This document shows positions 25,113-34,185 of a stretch of 59,274 bases of DNA, one piece after another. Location: the NCBI GenBank assembly GCA_017469405.1, contig JAFUGL010000008.1, positions 1 through 59,274 on the forward strand, written 5' to 3'. The stretch comes from Lachnospiraceae bacterium. Its GTDB lineage: Bacteria > Bacillota > Clostridia > Lachnospirales > Lachnospiraceae. Both the position numbers and the translations under genes were made by a program. Each line of letters starts with the position of its first letter. The stretch's first letter is position 1. The notes beneath the pieces were generated by a model. That model was not told where the DNA came from, did no database searches, and saw nothing but the letters and a program-made list of their open reading frames with translations.

Positions 25113-28100
25113 TTATGAATTCAAATCAATATATGTAGTTATAAGTTCATGTACCTTATCCTTATCATGATCCTTAATGCTTTCATTAAGAACCATTATA
25201 AAATCACCATCTTCACCAACGTACTTTTTCTTATTTATTTCTTCGATAATTTCATCAGTTATATCTGATAAATTTTCATTTACAGACTTATCAAGTCTCT
25301 TTAAAAGTTCAATATCAACCGAAGCAATATTATTAGAATAATCATCTGTATCAGCAGAATTTTCCTTATCAGAAACATCTGACCTGATTTCATCAACCTT
25401 ATCAACATAATCAAAGTACTCTCCTATATTGATCATCAACTCATCAAGGTGATTTAAAAGCTTATCATAGTTGTTATTTAAATATGTTTTATTATCAGCA
25501 TTTATAGCAGCTTCAATCCTCGTAGCTTCTTGAGAAAAAGCATATGCTCCAACATTGTAACTTGAAGCTTTAAGAGTATGAATTCTTTGCTTAAACCATC
25601 TGGTATCTTCTACCCCATGGGACTCTATAATATCCTTCAAATTACTGTTTTTCTTATAAAATGACCGAAGTATCTTATTAAACACATCTATGCTTCCACC
25701 AATTTTTTCAATAGCCTTTTTGATGTTTATATCAGATTCAAGTTTTGCCAGACCGTCAGCATACTTTGAATTTTTGATATTATCAATAACATTACTTGAT
25801 TTTTCTTTAATCTTATCTTCCGGAAGACAATCTCTAAGCATAGCTGCAACTCTTCTTACATCCATCGGCTTAAGCAGAGTTCCTGTAAATCCATTTTCCA
25901 AAAGAATATCACTATTGTCAGTAACCGTATCATAATCAAGTGAAATAATTGGTAACAACAAATACTTTTCTCCGTCAAGACTTCTGATTTCCTTCATAGT
26001 ATCAGTTCCGTTCATAATAGGCATGGCAAGATCCATAAATACAACATCATAATCATTATTCATAACCATATCAATAGCGGCTATACCCGAATCAGCAGTA
26101 TCTATGTTCATCTCAAAGCTTTCAAGAGTTTTAACTGAAACTTCACGACTTACAGCCTCATCATCAACTACAAGTGCTTTTACCTCAGGAAGCCACATCT
26201 TATCAGCTATTTCCTGTGAAACAATATCGTCAATTCTTTCTCTCTCATTATCTATCAATGCGGCATCAGCTACCCTTTGATTTAGTGAAAGTGTAAAGTT
26301 GGAACCTGCGCCATATACACTTTCAACTGATATATCTCCATTTAAAAGTTTAGAATATCCTTTGGCGATGGCCAGACCTATTCCATTACCCTTGCTTATG
26401 TTGTATTTTCTATTATCAACTATACTATATACCTCAAATATATCAGAAAGACGTTCCTCCTGTATGCCAACTCCTGTATCTGAAATTGTATAACTCATGC
26501 TTACTTCTTTATCATTATACTCATAAGCATCAACTGAAATAGTTATGGAACCTTCCTTTGTATATTGAATAGCATTATCCAAAAAGATTTTTAATATACT
26601 CTCTATCTTATCTTCATCGCCAATCAGATTATCCGAAATATTATCACCAATTTCAACAAAAAGCTTAATGTTTTCTGAATCAATTTTCTCTTTCGCATAT
26701 TCAGAAAGATTATAAACTATTGTTGATACCGAATATAATTCCCTGACTGTTTCAATTCTTCCTCCTTCAATCTTTGCAAGAAGAATTATATCATCAACTT
26801 TGTCAAGAATTCCATTTCCTATCTCATATATATCCTGAACATTTTCTCTGTAAGCATCTTCCTTATCCATAAGTTTTATTAGCTCATCAGCTTTTGAAAC
26901 CATTGCATTTACCGGAGTTTTAATTTCGTTGCTCATATTGGCAAGATAATCATTTTTTGCTGTACTGGTTTTTATAACTTCCTCATGTTCTTTCGACAAC
27001 TCTTCTAAAGCTTTATTCTTATTTTTAATACTTTTTCTCATTCGTAAAATTCCAACAACCATAAGAAGAACAACAATTAAAATACCGCTTACGATTAAAA
27101 TTCTCGATACCGGATTTTCAGTAAATCTGTTCTCTTTTTCTATAGTAAATGAAATTTCATTTTCACATGGCGTACCGTCGCCATTATAAGCATTTATATG
27201 AAATGTATAAATACCACCTTCCAGGTTGGTATAAACCGCCTGCATAGTATCATTTCCAGATATAAACACCGGCTCTTCATCAAAGCCTTCAAGCATATAC
27301 GCTACCTGTATATCTCCTCTGTTTCTATAGCTTAATACCGCAAAATCTATAGTTATTTTTGCAGCATTACGATCAACCTTAAGTCCATTTGAAAGGTCGT
27401 CAAACTCGTATCTTTGACCATCAACATCTACAGCAGTAACTCTTATTTTAGGTGAAATCTGATTGTATGAAATATTTTGTGTGTCAAGTGAACATATTCC
27501 TGTGTTGCAGCATACATATAGTATGCCATTTTTATTCATAAATGATTTACTGTACGTATTGATGGTTTTATTGAGACCATCATCAACATCAAAATATCTT
27601 CCAGAAATTCCGTTAGAACCAAGCAACTCGTCCTCTGTAGTCCTAAGCACACCCATTGAGCTTATAATCCACACAAAATCATCATTAATGATTAAATCAT
27701 AGATATTATTTGAATATTCGATATTGGAAACAGACCTGTATGTATCATTATAAAACCCAAGGCCATTATCTGTTCCAATCCATATACCCTTTTCGCCTTC
27801 TTTTATCGATAAAATCATACCGGCATTCAGACCATTTTCAGAATCAAAGCTTTCTTTAATTTCACTGATATTTCTTTGGAAAATATAAAGCTCTCCACCA
27901 TCCGTGCCGGCATAAATATACCCACGTTTATCCTGATAAATACAAAGAACATTATCTTGAGCCATTCCGTCCTTCTTGCCAAATGTATGAAGCACCTCTC
28001 CTGTCTTGCTTATAACAGCTATACCCTCGCTTGTTGCTGCTGCCATATTGCCATTATCAAGTTCTATACATGCATTTACGGAATTGCTTGGAAGACCTGT

Positions 28101-29396
28101 TCCTCTTGTAATACTTAAAAGTGATTCTTCAATTGTATCCTTACCGAAATAGTATTTAATAAGTCCATATTTTCTATATGTACTAATCCATAGATTTCCT
28201 TCCGAATCTGCAGTAATATCTCTTACACTTATTCCATCTAAAGCATCAGTCAGAGCATTGGTAACCCTTTCTCCTGAAAGACTATATATTATAAGTCCAT
28301 CATCTGTACATATATACTGGTTATTTCTATAAACAAAAACTGCATTTACCATAGTTTCCGGCATGCCACTGTACATATTGAAATCTACAAATTTACTCTT
28401 TGACAACAGCAAAACACCCATTCTGTATGATGCAACCCAGTAATTACCTTCATAATCTTCGATAATATCCGAAAGATAACTGTCAATCTCACATTCAGAA
28501 AGCTTCGAAAATGTATTGCCCCTATCAAAAAAACCTATACCATTATCAGCACATGTCCAGATATATCCATTGCTATCAGCAAATATCTTATTAATTCCAT
28601 AAAGATCTGTTTCAATAAGAGAAAAATTATCATTATTTCTTATTATCACCACATTTCTTCCGGATGTACCAACATAAAGTCTGTCATTTATGATGGTTAT
28701 ACACTTTAAATCATCACCACCGGTCATCTCCTGGGTATTTATAACCTCATATCCATTAGTACCATCAAATTTGTAGATATCGTTGTTTCCCGAAATAGCA
28801 TATATAACATTTCCGTCAGATACAATTTTTCCAAATTCTATTCCCGAAAGCTCATTTTCCATAAGCATCATCATGGAAACATTTCCATCTCCATCATCTG
28901 TCAAGATATACATACCTTTTGGTGTAGAGACAAATATACTGCCATCTTCGGTTTCGCATATATCGGTTATGGTTTTTATACCGTCATAGTATTCATTTTC
29001 AAGATGTTTATACTCACCGTCTTTCAGATAAAACAGACCATAATTTCCGGTTCCAATCCATACTCTTCCTGAAGAATCCTGCATAAGACAATTAATAGAA
29101 TAAACATCTGCGCTCTCAGTATTCCACAAATTAATAGTTGCGAAACTTGAACCATTATATCTATACAATCCACCATCTGTACCAATCCAGATATATCCTG
29201 ATGATGATTGAAGCAGACAATTAACCTCATTATTACCAATGCCGTTATTTTGATTATAAACTGTCTGATTATAAGCTGATAGATATGTATCCTTAGCAAA
29301 AGAGTCACCTGAAATATTGATTATAGGCACGAGAAAAAGGCATACCAAAAGGAATGCCTGGATTTTTCTCTTAAATTTTACTTTATTAATTATCAT
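25113..29396 (-). CDS. Giant propeller hybrid sensor kinase (HTCS-like), H-box His replaced by Asn
   Basis: 1427 aa. A signal/anchor helix (about 12-33) leads to an outside region of repeated two-component-regulator propeller blades (GYIWIGTDGGLYRYNG, GRVWIGTGNYGLFYL, GIWIGTDNGLGFYN), then a Y_Y_Y-type domain. A membrane helix (~765-785) follows. The dimerisation box reads YLANMSNEIKTPVNAM: Asn823 (codon 26928-26930) stands where the phospho-His belongs. The ATPase domain keeps DNAIQYT, SDTGVGI and GNGIGLAIA. A receiver (Asp1122 in VFMDLAMP, LKP lysine) and an Hpt domain (His1273 in RIHTLKASS) complete it. It ends without a DNA-binding domain, unlike Bacteroides HTCS. The ligand is probably a carbohydrate. 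Confidence 0.9.
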   Translation of the reverse strand: MIINKVKFKRKIQAFLLVCLFLVPIINISGDSFAKDTYLSAYNQTVYNQNNGIGNNEVNCLLQSSSGYIWIGTDGGLYRYNGSSFATINLWNTESADVYSINCLMQDSSGRVWIGTGNYGLFYLKDGEYKHLENEYYDGIKTITDICETEDGSIFVSTPKGMYILTDDGDGNVSMMMLMENELSGIEFGKIVSDGNVIYAISGNNDIYKFDGTNGYEVINTQEMTGGDDLKCITIINDRLYVGTSGRNVVIIRNNDNFSLIETDLYGINKIFADSNGYIWTCADNGIGFFDRGNTFSKLSECEIDSYLSDIIEDYEGNYWVASYRMGVLLLSKSKFVDFNMYSGMPETMVNAVFVYRNNQYICTDDGLIIYSLSGERVTNALTDALDGISVRDITADSEGNLWISTYRKYGLIKYYFGKDTIEESLLSITRGTGLPSNSVNACIELDNGNMAAATSEGIAVISKTGEVLHTFGKKDGMAQDNVLCIYQDKRGYIYAGTDGGELYIFQRNISEIKESFDSENGLNAGMILSIKEGEKGIWIGTDNGLGFYNDTYRSVSNIEYSNNIYDLIINDDFVWIISSMGVLRTTEDELLGSNGISGRYFDVDDGLNKTINTYSKSFMNKNGILYVCCNTGICSLDTQNISYNQISPKIRVTAVDVDGQRYEFDDLSNGLKVDRNAAKITIDFAVLSYRNRGDIQVAYMLEGFDEEPVFISGNDTMQAVYTNLEGGIYTFHINAYNGDGTPCENEISFTIEKENRFTENPVSRILIVSGILIVVLLMVVGILRMRKSIKNKNKALEELSKEHEEVIKTSTAKNDYLANMSNEIKTPVNAMVSKADELIKLMDKEDAYRENVQDIYEIGNGILDKVDDIILLAKIEGGRIETVRELYSVSTIVYNLSEYAKEKIDSENIKLFVEIGDNISDNLIGDEDKIESILKIFLDNAIQYTKEGSITISVDAYEYNDKEVSMSYTISDTGVGIQEERLSDIFEVYSIVDNRKYNISKGNGIGLAIAKGYSKLLNGDISVESVYGAGSNFTLSLNQRVADAALIDNERERIDDIVSQEIADKMWLPEVKALVVDDEAVSREVSVKTLESFEMNIDTADSGIAAIDMVMNNDYDVVFMDLAMPIMNGTDTMKEIRSLDGEKYLLLPIISLDYDTVTDNSDILLENGFTGTLLKPMDVRRVAAMLRDCLPEDKIKEKSSNVIDNIKNSKYADGLAKLESDINIKKAIEKIGGSIDVFNKILRSFYKKNSNLKDIIESHGVEDTRWFKQRIHTLKASSYNVGAYAFSQEATRIEAAINADNKTYLNNNYDKLLNHLDELMINIGEYFDYVDKVDEIRSDVSDKENSADTDDYSNNIASVDIELLKRLDKSVNENLSDITDEIIEEINKKKYVGEDGDFIMVLNESIKDHDKDKVHELITTYIDLNS

Positions 29397-29406
29397 AAGC
29401 TCATCC

Positions 29407-30786
29407 TTAGGCTTCTTTCAAAAAAGCTTTATAGCATTTATACGCCTCATAGATATCTGCCTTTGAAGTAATTTCCCAAGGTGCATGCATATTAAGCACG
29501 GCTACTCCGCAGTCAATTACCTCCATACCGTAAAGTGAAAGTATATATGCTATAGTTCCTCCTCCGCCAATATCAACCTTACCAAGCTCTGCAGTCTGAA
29601 AAGCTATATCATTATTATCCATAATCTTTCTAATATCAGCAAGGTACTCTGCATTTGCATCGTTTGAACCCGACTTGCCTCTTGAACCGGTAAATTTACT
29701 AAAAACTACTCCTCTTCCAAAATAAGAAGCATTCTTTTTATCAAATGCACTATCAAATAAAGGATCATATCCGGCATTTACATCAGAAGAAAGCATCCTT
29801 GATGATGCCAGACATCTTCTAAGCTTAATATCACTATAATCCTCTAAAAGGTTAATTATTTCAGCAACAGTATTCTCAAAAAATCTTGACTGCATACCTG
29901 TAGCTCCAACACTTCCAATCTCCTCTTTATCAGTAAGAAGACAACATGTAGTCTTATCAACTCTATCAACCTCAAGCATTGCAAGCATGGATGTATATGC
30001 ACAAACTCTGTCATCCTGTCCGTATGACATAATCATACTCTTATCAACACCGGATTCTCTTGCTTTTCCGGCAGGTACAACCTCAAGTTCAGCAGATATA
30101 AAATCTTCTTCATCTATATCATAATTATCTTTAATAACCTTTAAAACATTTTTCTTAAATGCGTCTTTTTCTTCATCTTTTAAAGGTATACTGCCAAATA
30201 AAACATCAAGATTTTCGCCCTCAATAACCTTATTTGCCTTCTTTTCCATCTGCTCTCCCGCAAGATGTATAAGCAAATCTGTTACACAAAATACCGGATC
30301 ATCCTCTTTTTCTCCTATAGAAATGTCAATAACCTTACCATCCTTTTTAACCACAACACCATGTATGGCTAATGGAAGTGTTACCCACTGATATTTTTTT
30401 ATTCCACCATAATAATGAGTATCAAGATAAACAAAATCACCTTTTTCATATAAAGGATTCTGCTTAATATCCATACGTGGTGAGTCAATGTGAGCCCCCA
30501 ATATGTTTATACCCTGCTCTATCGGTTTTTCACCGATATTAAATAAAGCAACTGTTTTATCCATGCATATATTATATATCTTGTCTCCGGCTTTAAGTGT
30601 TTTTCCTGAGCCAATAAAATCCGAAAGGTTGACATATCCATGATTTTCTGCAGCCTTTATAATCTGCTTAACGCATTCTCTTTCAGTCTTACCGTTATCA
30701 AGGAAATCTCTATAACCCACACTTAGTTCATCAAGCTCCTTTAAAGCCTTATCATCATAGGTTTTCCATGCATTCTTTCTTTCCAT
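29407..30786 (-). CDS. M18 family aspartyl-type aminopeptidase
   Basis: 459 aa, the usual size for M18. It removes N-terminal acidic or neutral residues from peptides in the cytoplasm. Zinc and catalytic motifs are present: LGAHIDSPRMD, SYGQDDRVCAY, TDKEEIGSVGATGMQS, DVNAGYDP and the final NMHAPWE. It ends 10 bp before the propeller sensor, so the two may be co-transcribed although functionally unrelated. A plausible promoter (CTGACA-16-TATATT) lies about 100 bp upstream. Confidence 0.93.
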   Translation of the reverse strand: MERKNAWKTYDDKALKELDELSVGYRDFLDNGKTERECVKQIIKAAENHGYVNLSDFIGSGKTLKAGDKIYNICMDKTVALFNIGEKPIEQGINILGAHIDSPRMDIKQNPLYEKGDFVYLDTHYYGGIKKYQWVTLPLAIHGVVVKKDGKVIDISIGEKEDDPVFCVTDLLIHLAGEQMEKKANKVIEGENLDVLFGSIPLKDEEKDAFKKNVLKVIKDNYDIDEEDFISAELEVVPAGKARESGVDKSMIMSYGQDDRVCAYTSMLAMLEVDRVDKTTCCLLTDKEEIGSVGATGMQSRFFENTVAEIINLLEDYSDIKLRRCLASSRMLSSDVNAGYDPLFDSAFDKKNASYFGRGVVFSKFTGSRGKSGSNDANAEYLADIRKIMDNNDIAFQTAELGKVDIGGGGTIAYILSLYGMEVIDCGVAVLNMHAPWEITSKADIYEAYKCYKAFLKEA

Positions 30787-30938
30787 CTTACTCTTACCTC
30801 ACAAAATCATTTTAGAATAATATTAATTACTGCCACTGCTATTTTTCCTAATAATAAAAGCAATAATAGTTCTTATTATAAATACACAATATATTTTACC
30901 CTGTTTTAATGTCAGGTTATGCATAATCATATAATATA

Positions 30939-32150
30939 TTATACAAGTTCCTTAACAACCTTATCGATTATTTCAAATGCTTTGTCACATTCTTCTTTTG
31001 TAACATTGAGCGGTGGTACAAGTCTTATAACCGAAGGTCTTACAGCTGTCATCAAAAGACCGTTATCGGCAGAATTATATTTAACATCGGTTGCTATATC
31101 CTTATCAAACTCAACACCAATCATAAGGCCATGACCTCTTACCTCTTTAACATGAGGAAGCTTTGCAAGTAGACCGCTAAAATATTCTCCCATCTTTGCC
31201 GAATTATCTGAAAGGTTATTATCTATAATTTCCTTAATCTGTGCATAGGATGCAGCACAGCATACAGGATTTCCTGCATATGTGCTTCCATGAGCACCCG
31301 GACCAAATGTAAGCGCAAGCTTGGCACTCGTACACATAGCACCGATAGGCATACCGCCGCCCATCGCCTTTGCCATACTTACACAATCCGGTTTAACACC
31401 ATAACCCATATATGCCATAAGGCTTCCTGTTCTGCCCCATCCGGTCTGAACCTCATCAAACAAAAGAAGCATATCTCTTTCATCACAAAGCTTTCTTAAG
31501 CCTTGTAAAAACTCTTTGGTTGCAGGTATTACGCCGCCTTCACCCTGAATCGGTTCAACCATAACAGCTATAGTATCCTCATCACAGGCCTCCTCAAAGG
31601 CTTTAAGATTATTATACTCGGCATAGGTTATACCCGGGATAAACGGATCGTAATTATGCTGGATTGCAGAACCTGGCTGACCTGTTGCAGCAAGCGTCGC
31701 AAGGGTTCTTCCGTGAAAACTGTTTGATGCGGTTACAATCTTATAACGATTCGGACCGTAATTATCCTTACCGTATTTTCTTGCAAGCTTCATCATAACC
31801 TCGTTGGCTTCAGCTCCGGAATTTTGAAAATATATTTTTTCCATACCTATGCTCTCACATATAAGCTTAGCAAGCATGCCTTGCGGTATAGTATAACAAT
31901 AATTGGATGCATGTATAAGTGTCTCGCATTGAGCCTTTATAGCTTCAACTACTTTAGGATTACAATGTCCTGCACTGTTTACGGCTATACCTGCCATAAA
32001 ATCCAGGTATTCCTTACCGGTTTCATCCACAAGATAAGCATCATGTCCACCTTCTGCAATAAAATCAAACCTCTTAAAGGTCTCATAAAAATATGTATCA
32101 TACATGTTTTTTATATCATCTTTTTCCAAACCCAATTCATTTAACTTCAT
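30939..32150 (-). CDS. argD: Acetylornithine aminotransferase-type class III aminotransferase
   Basis: 403 aa from MKLNELGLEKDD, chosen for TTAGGAG before this ATG. A PLP enzyme of fold type I: FHGRTLATLAATGQ, EPIQGEGGVIP, LLLFDEVQTGWGRTG and the catalytic lysine in SMAKAMGGGMPIGAM. The motif set and length fit ArgD of arginine synthesis. Related ornithine or succinylornithine transaminases cannot be excluded, since no other arg biosynthetic genes adjoin; argR is at 56240. Palindrome C1 lies upstream. Confidence 0.88.
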   Translation of the reverse strand: MKLNELGLEKDDIKNMYDTYFYETFKRFDFIAEGGHDAYLVDETGKEYLDFMAGIAVNSAGHCNPKVVEAIKAQCETLIHASNYCYTIPQGMLAKLICESIGMEKIYFQNSGAEANEVMMKLARKYGKDNYGPNRYKIVTASNSFHGRTLATLAATGQPGSAIQHNYDPFIPGITYAEYNNLKAFEEACDEDTIAVMVEPIQGEGGVIPATKEFLQGLRKLCDERDMLLLFDEVQTGWGRTGSLMAYMGYGVKPDCVSMAKAMGGGMPIGAMCTSAKLALTFGPGAHGSTYAGNPVCCAASYAQIKEIIDNNLSDNSAKMGEYFSGLLAKLPHVKEVRGHGLMIGVEFDKDIATDVKYNSADNGLLMTAVRPSVIRLVPPLNVTKEECDKAFEIIDKVVKELV

Positions 32151-32192
32151 TATTTTTTCTCCTAACATATAACACATTTAATTTATAACAAG

Positions 32193-32357
32193 TGTGTCAC
32201 AAAGACGGTTCTCTGTGACACACTCAGGATATACACCGACAGTATATAAAAATGTACTCGCATGGCACGTGTTACTTAACGCCATGCTTAGCACATTTTT
32301 ATATACTGTCTATTTGGTTAAAAAAGCGTGTCACAGAGAACCGTCTCCGTGACACAC
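32193..32357. repeat. Palindromic element C1 with GTGTCAC outer hairpins
   Basis: Perfect 18-bp inner arms (32238-32255, 32293-32310) flank the module TACTCGCA-TGGCACG-loop-CGCCA-TGCTTAGCA. Further out, 32193-32224 and 32328-32357 are inverted copies of a ~28-bp unit that is itself a GTGTCAC...GTGACAC hairpin. Similar GTGTCAC...GACGGTTCTC units are, as I recall, common intergenic repeats in clostridia. The element lies between cheV (stop 32382) and argD. Confidence 0.82.
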
Positions 32358-32381
32358 CCAAGATACACTCCGTTAAAAAAA

Positions 32382-33296
32382 TTATTTTTCGTATATACTG
32401 CTTCCTATAAGGTGGTCAAGTACACTTACGAGTTTTCCGATCTCCGGCTTGCTAATCTGCTCATTTGCCCCAAGCAGATCACCCTTTCTCTTCATATCAT
32501 CATTTATAAGTGATGAGAAAATTACTATAGGGAGATGCTTTAAACCCTCGGTTTCTCTGATAAGCTTTATAAGATGATGACCATCCATAAGAGGCATCTC
32601 TATATCCGTTATGACACATTTAACACCATAGTCTACACCATTATTTTTCTTAAGTTCTGAAAGGAAGTCCCAAGCCTCCTGACCGTTATTTTTAACTGTG
32701 AGCTTGGTATATCCTGCCATAGTTAAGGAATCTTTGATAAGCTGGCAAAGCATAAGTGAGTCCTCAACGATAAGTATAGGTATCTCATTTCTTTCTCTTT
32801 CACCAAGTGCCTCAATCTGTGATACCTTAAGACTTGTCTCAGGACATATCTCCTCAACTATTCTCTCAAAGTCAAGTATTATCAAAAGATTGTTTTGCTT
32901 CTTGATAATACCTGTAGCCACGCCCGAACCCGGACCGCTGACCGATGCATCCGGTTTAACAACATCTGTCCAAGAAACTCTGTTTATACCAAGAACAGCC
33001 TCAACGTCAAAGGCAATATTGAGATTGTTAAAATTAGTTACTATAAAGAAATTATTTTTTCTATCTTCATTATCAAATCCAAGAGCTGCAAATAAGTCAA
33101 TTACAGTAATGATATCTTCTCTTGGCATAAATATTCCTTCAATACATGGATGTGAATTTGGAATAGGAGTTACTTCCTGATATGTAAGAATTTCACGTAC
33201 CTTCTCAACGTTAATTCCATAGTGATTTCCCCTTATAACAAATTCCAAAACCTCCAGTTCATTTGTACCACTTTCCAATAAAATGTTAGTATCCAT
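32382..33296 (-). CDS. cheV: Chemotaxis coupling/receiver protein CheV
   Basis: 304 aa. An N-terminal CheW-like domain (about 12-160: EFVIRGNHYGINVEKVREIL, GIFMPREDIITVIDL) is fused to a C-terminal CheY-like receiver (about 175-300: EDSLMLC, phospho-Asp in CVITDIEMPLMDG, FSS, KPEIG). It links chemoreceptors to CheA and helps adaptation. Together with cheX it supports motility. It stands alone rather than in a che operon; palindrome C1 lies 3' of it. Confidence 0.94.
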   Translation of the reverse strand: MDTNILLESGTNELEVLEFVIRGNHYGINVEKVREILTYQEVTPIPNSHPCIEGIFMPREDIITVIDLFAALGFDNEDRKNNFFIVTNFNNLNIAFDVEAVLGINRVSWTDVVKPDASVSGPGSGVATGIIKKQNNLLIILDFERIVEEICPETSLKVSQIEALGERERNEIPILIVEDSLMLCQLIKDSLTMAGYTKLTVKNNGQEAWDFLSELKKNNGVDYGVKCVITDIEMPLMDGHHLIKLIRETEGLKHLPIVIFSSLINDDMKRKGDLLGANEQISKPEIGKLVSVLDHLIGSSIYEK

Positions 33297-33320
33297 ATAT
33301 TAACCTCCCTGCATTATATA

Positions 33321-34124
33321 TTATTCTAAATTAATAATCGTGCTGTTTTTATTGCTATCAGTAACCCTTAATTTCAAACTGCCGCTTTCTATCTCTTCCG
33401 CAACCGAATCTGATACCTGGAACAAAAGCACTACCTCTTCAAACATATTGCCCTGTACCGTTCCCTGATAGGTATACAGATCATCTATCAAGATGGTAAG
33501 CATCTGCTTAGCAGATTTACTGTCATTAATTATTATACTGTACTCTAAATCCTTACTGTACAAATCTACATACTGATCATCACCGGTCTTATTTTCCATA
33601 TTGAATTTAAGAACCAAAAGCTTATATCCATTTGGTGCTTCGATGGTAATCGCTACTCCGTCATGATCCATAGACGGATATTCTTCAGATATCATATAAT
33701 ATGAATACTTGACCGAAACCTCATTGATACCTGCAAAAGCGGCTATATCAAAGCTCTTATCTGCTGTTTTACCGGATAAATCCACATTGTCCGTTTCAGC
33801 CTGCGTAGTTGCCGGTGCCTGTGTGGTTTCTGTAGTATCCTCCGTTACCAATGCTTCGGTAGTTATTTCCTCTGTAGCTTCAGTAACAGCTTCGGTAGTG
33901 GTTATCTCCTCACTTGATGGCTCTGCAATCTCTGTAGTAGCTGCTCTGTCTTTTTCATCCAGATAATACTTAGTATCGATATTTCTGTCATACTTAATCA
34001 AAAGCTCAGCAGCATATTCGGCTACCAGATACTGCTCCTCATCAGTAAGTTCAATAGTTTTTGTACAGCCTGTAATGCAAAGCATCATTACAAAAATGCA
34101 AACTATTGCTATATATTTTTTCAT
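33321..34124 (-). CDS. Lipoprotein with Thr/Glu-rich linker
   Basis: 267 aa from MKKYIAIVC, placed by CGGAGGA. A type II signal peptide ends in the lipobox CITGC. A short helical stretch, a low-complexity linker of T, E and A (about residues 50-115, TTEAVTEATEEITTEA type) and a C-terminal beta-rich domain (about 130-267) follow. The tail resembles DUF4352-like immunoglobulin folds (YKLLVLKFNMENKTGDDQ). Anchored outside the membrane; function unknown. It follows a sensor kinase gene by about 60 bp and may belong to its operon. Confidence 0.82.
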   Translation of the reverse strand: MKKYIAIVCIFVMMLCITGCTKTIELTDEEQYLVAEYAAELLIKYDRNIDTKYYLDEKDRAATTEIAEPSSEEITTTEAVTEATEEITTEALVTEDTTETTQAPATTQAETDNVDLSGKTADKSFDIAAFAGINEVSVKYSYYMISEEYPSMDHDGVAITIEAPNGYKLLVLKFNMENKTGDDQYVDLYSKDLEYSIIINDSKSAKQMLTILIDDLYTYQGTVQGNMFEEVVLLFQVSDSVAEEIESGSLKLRVTDSNKNSTIINLE

Positions 34125-34185
34125 TATATTCCTCCGCACATACTAAAATGTACAACCTATAATATTTTACCACTTTTTTTTAATA

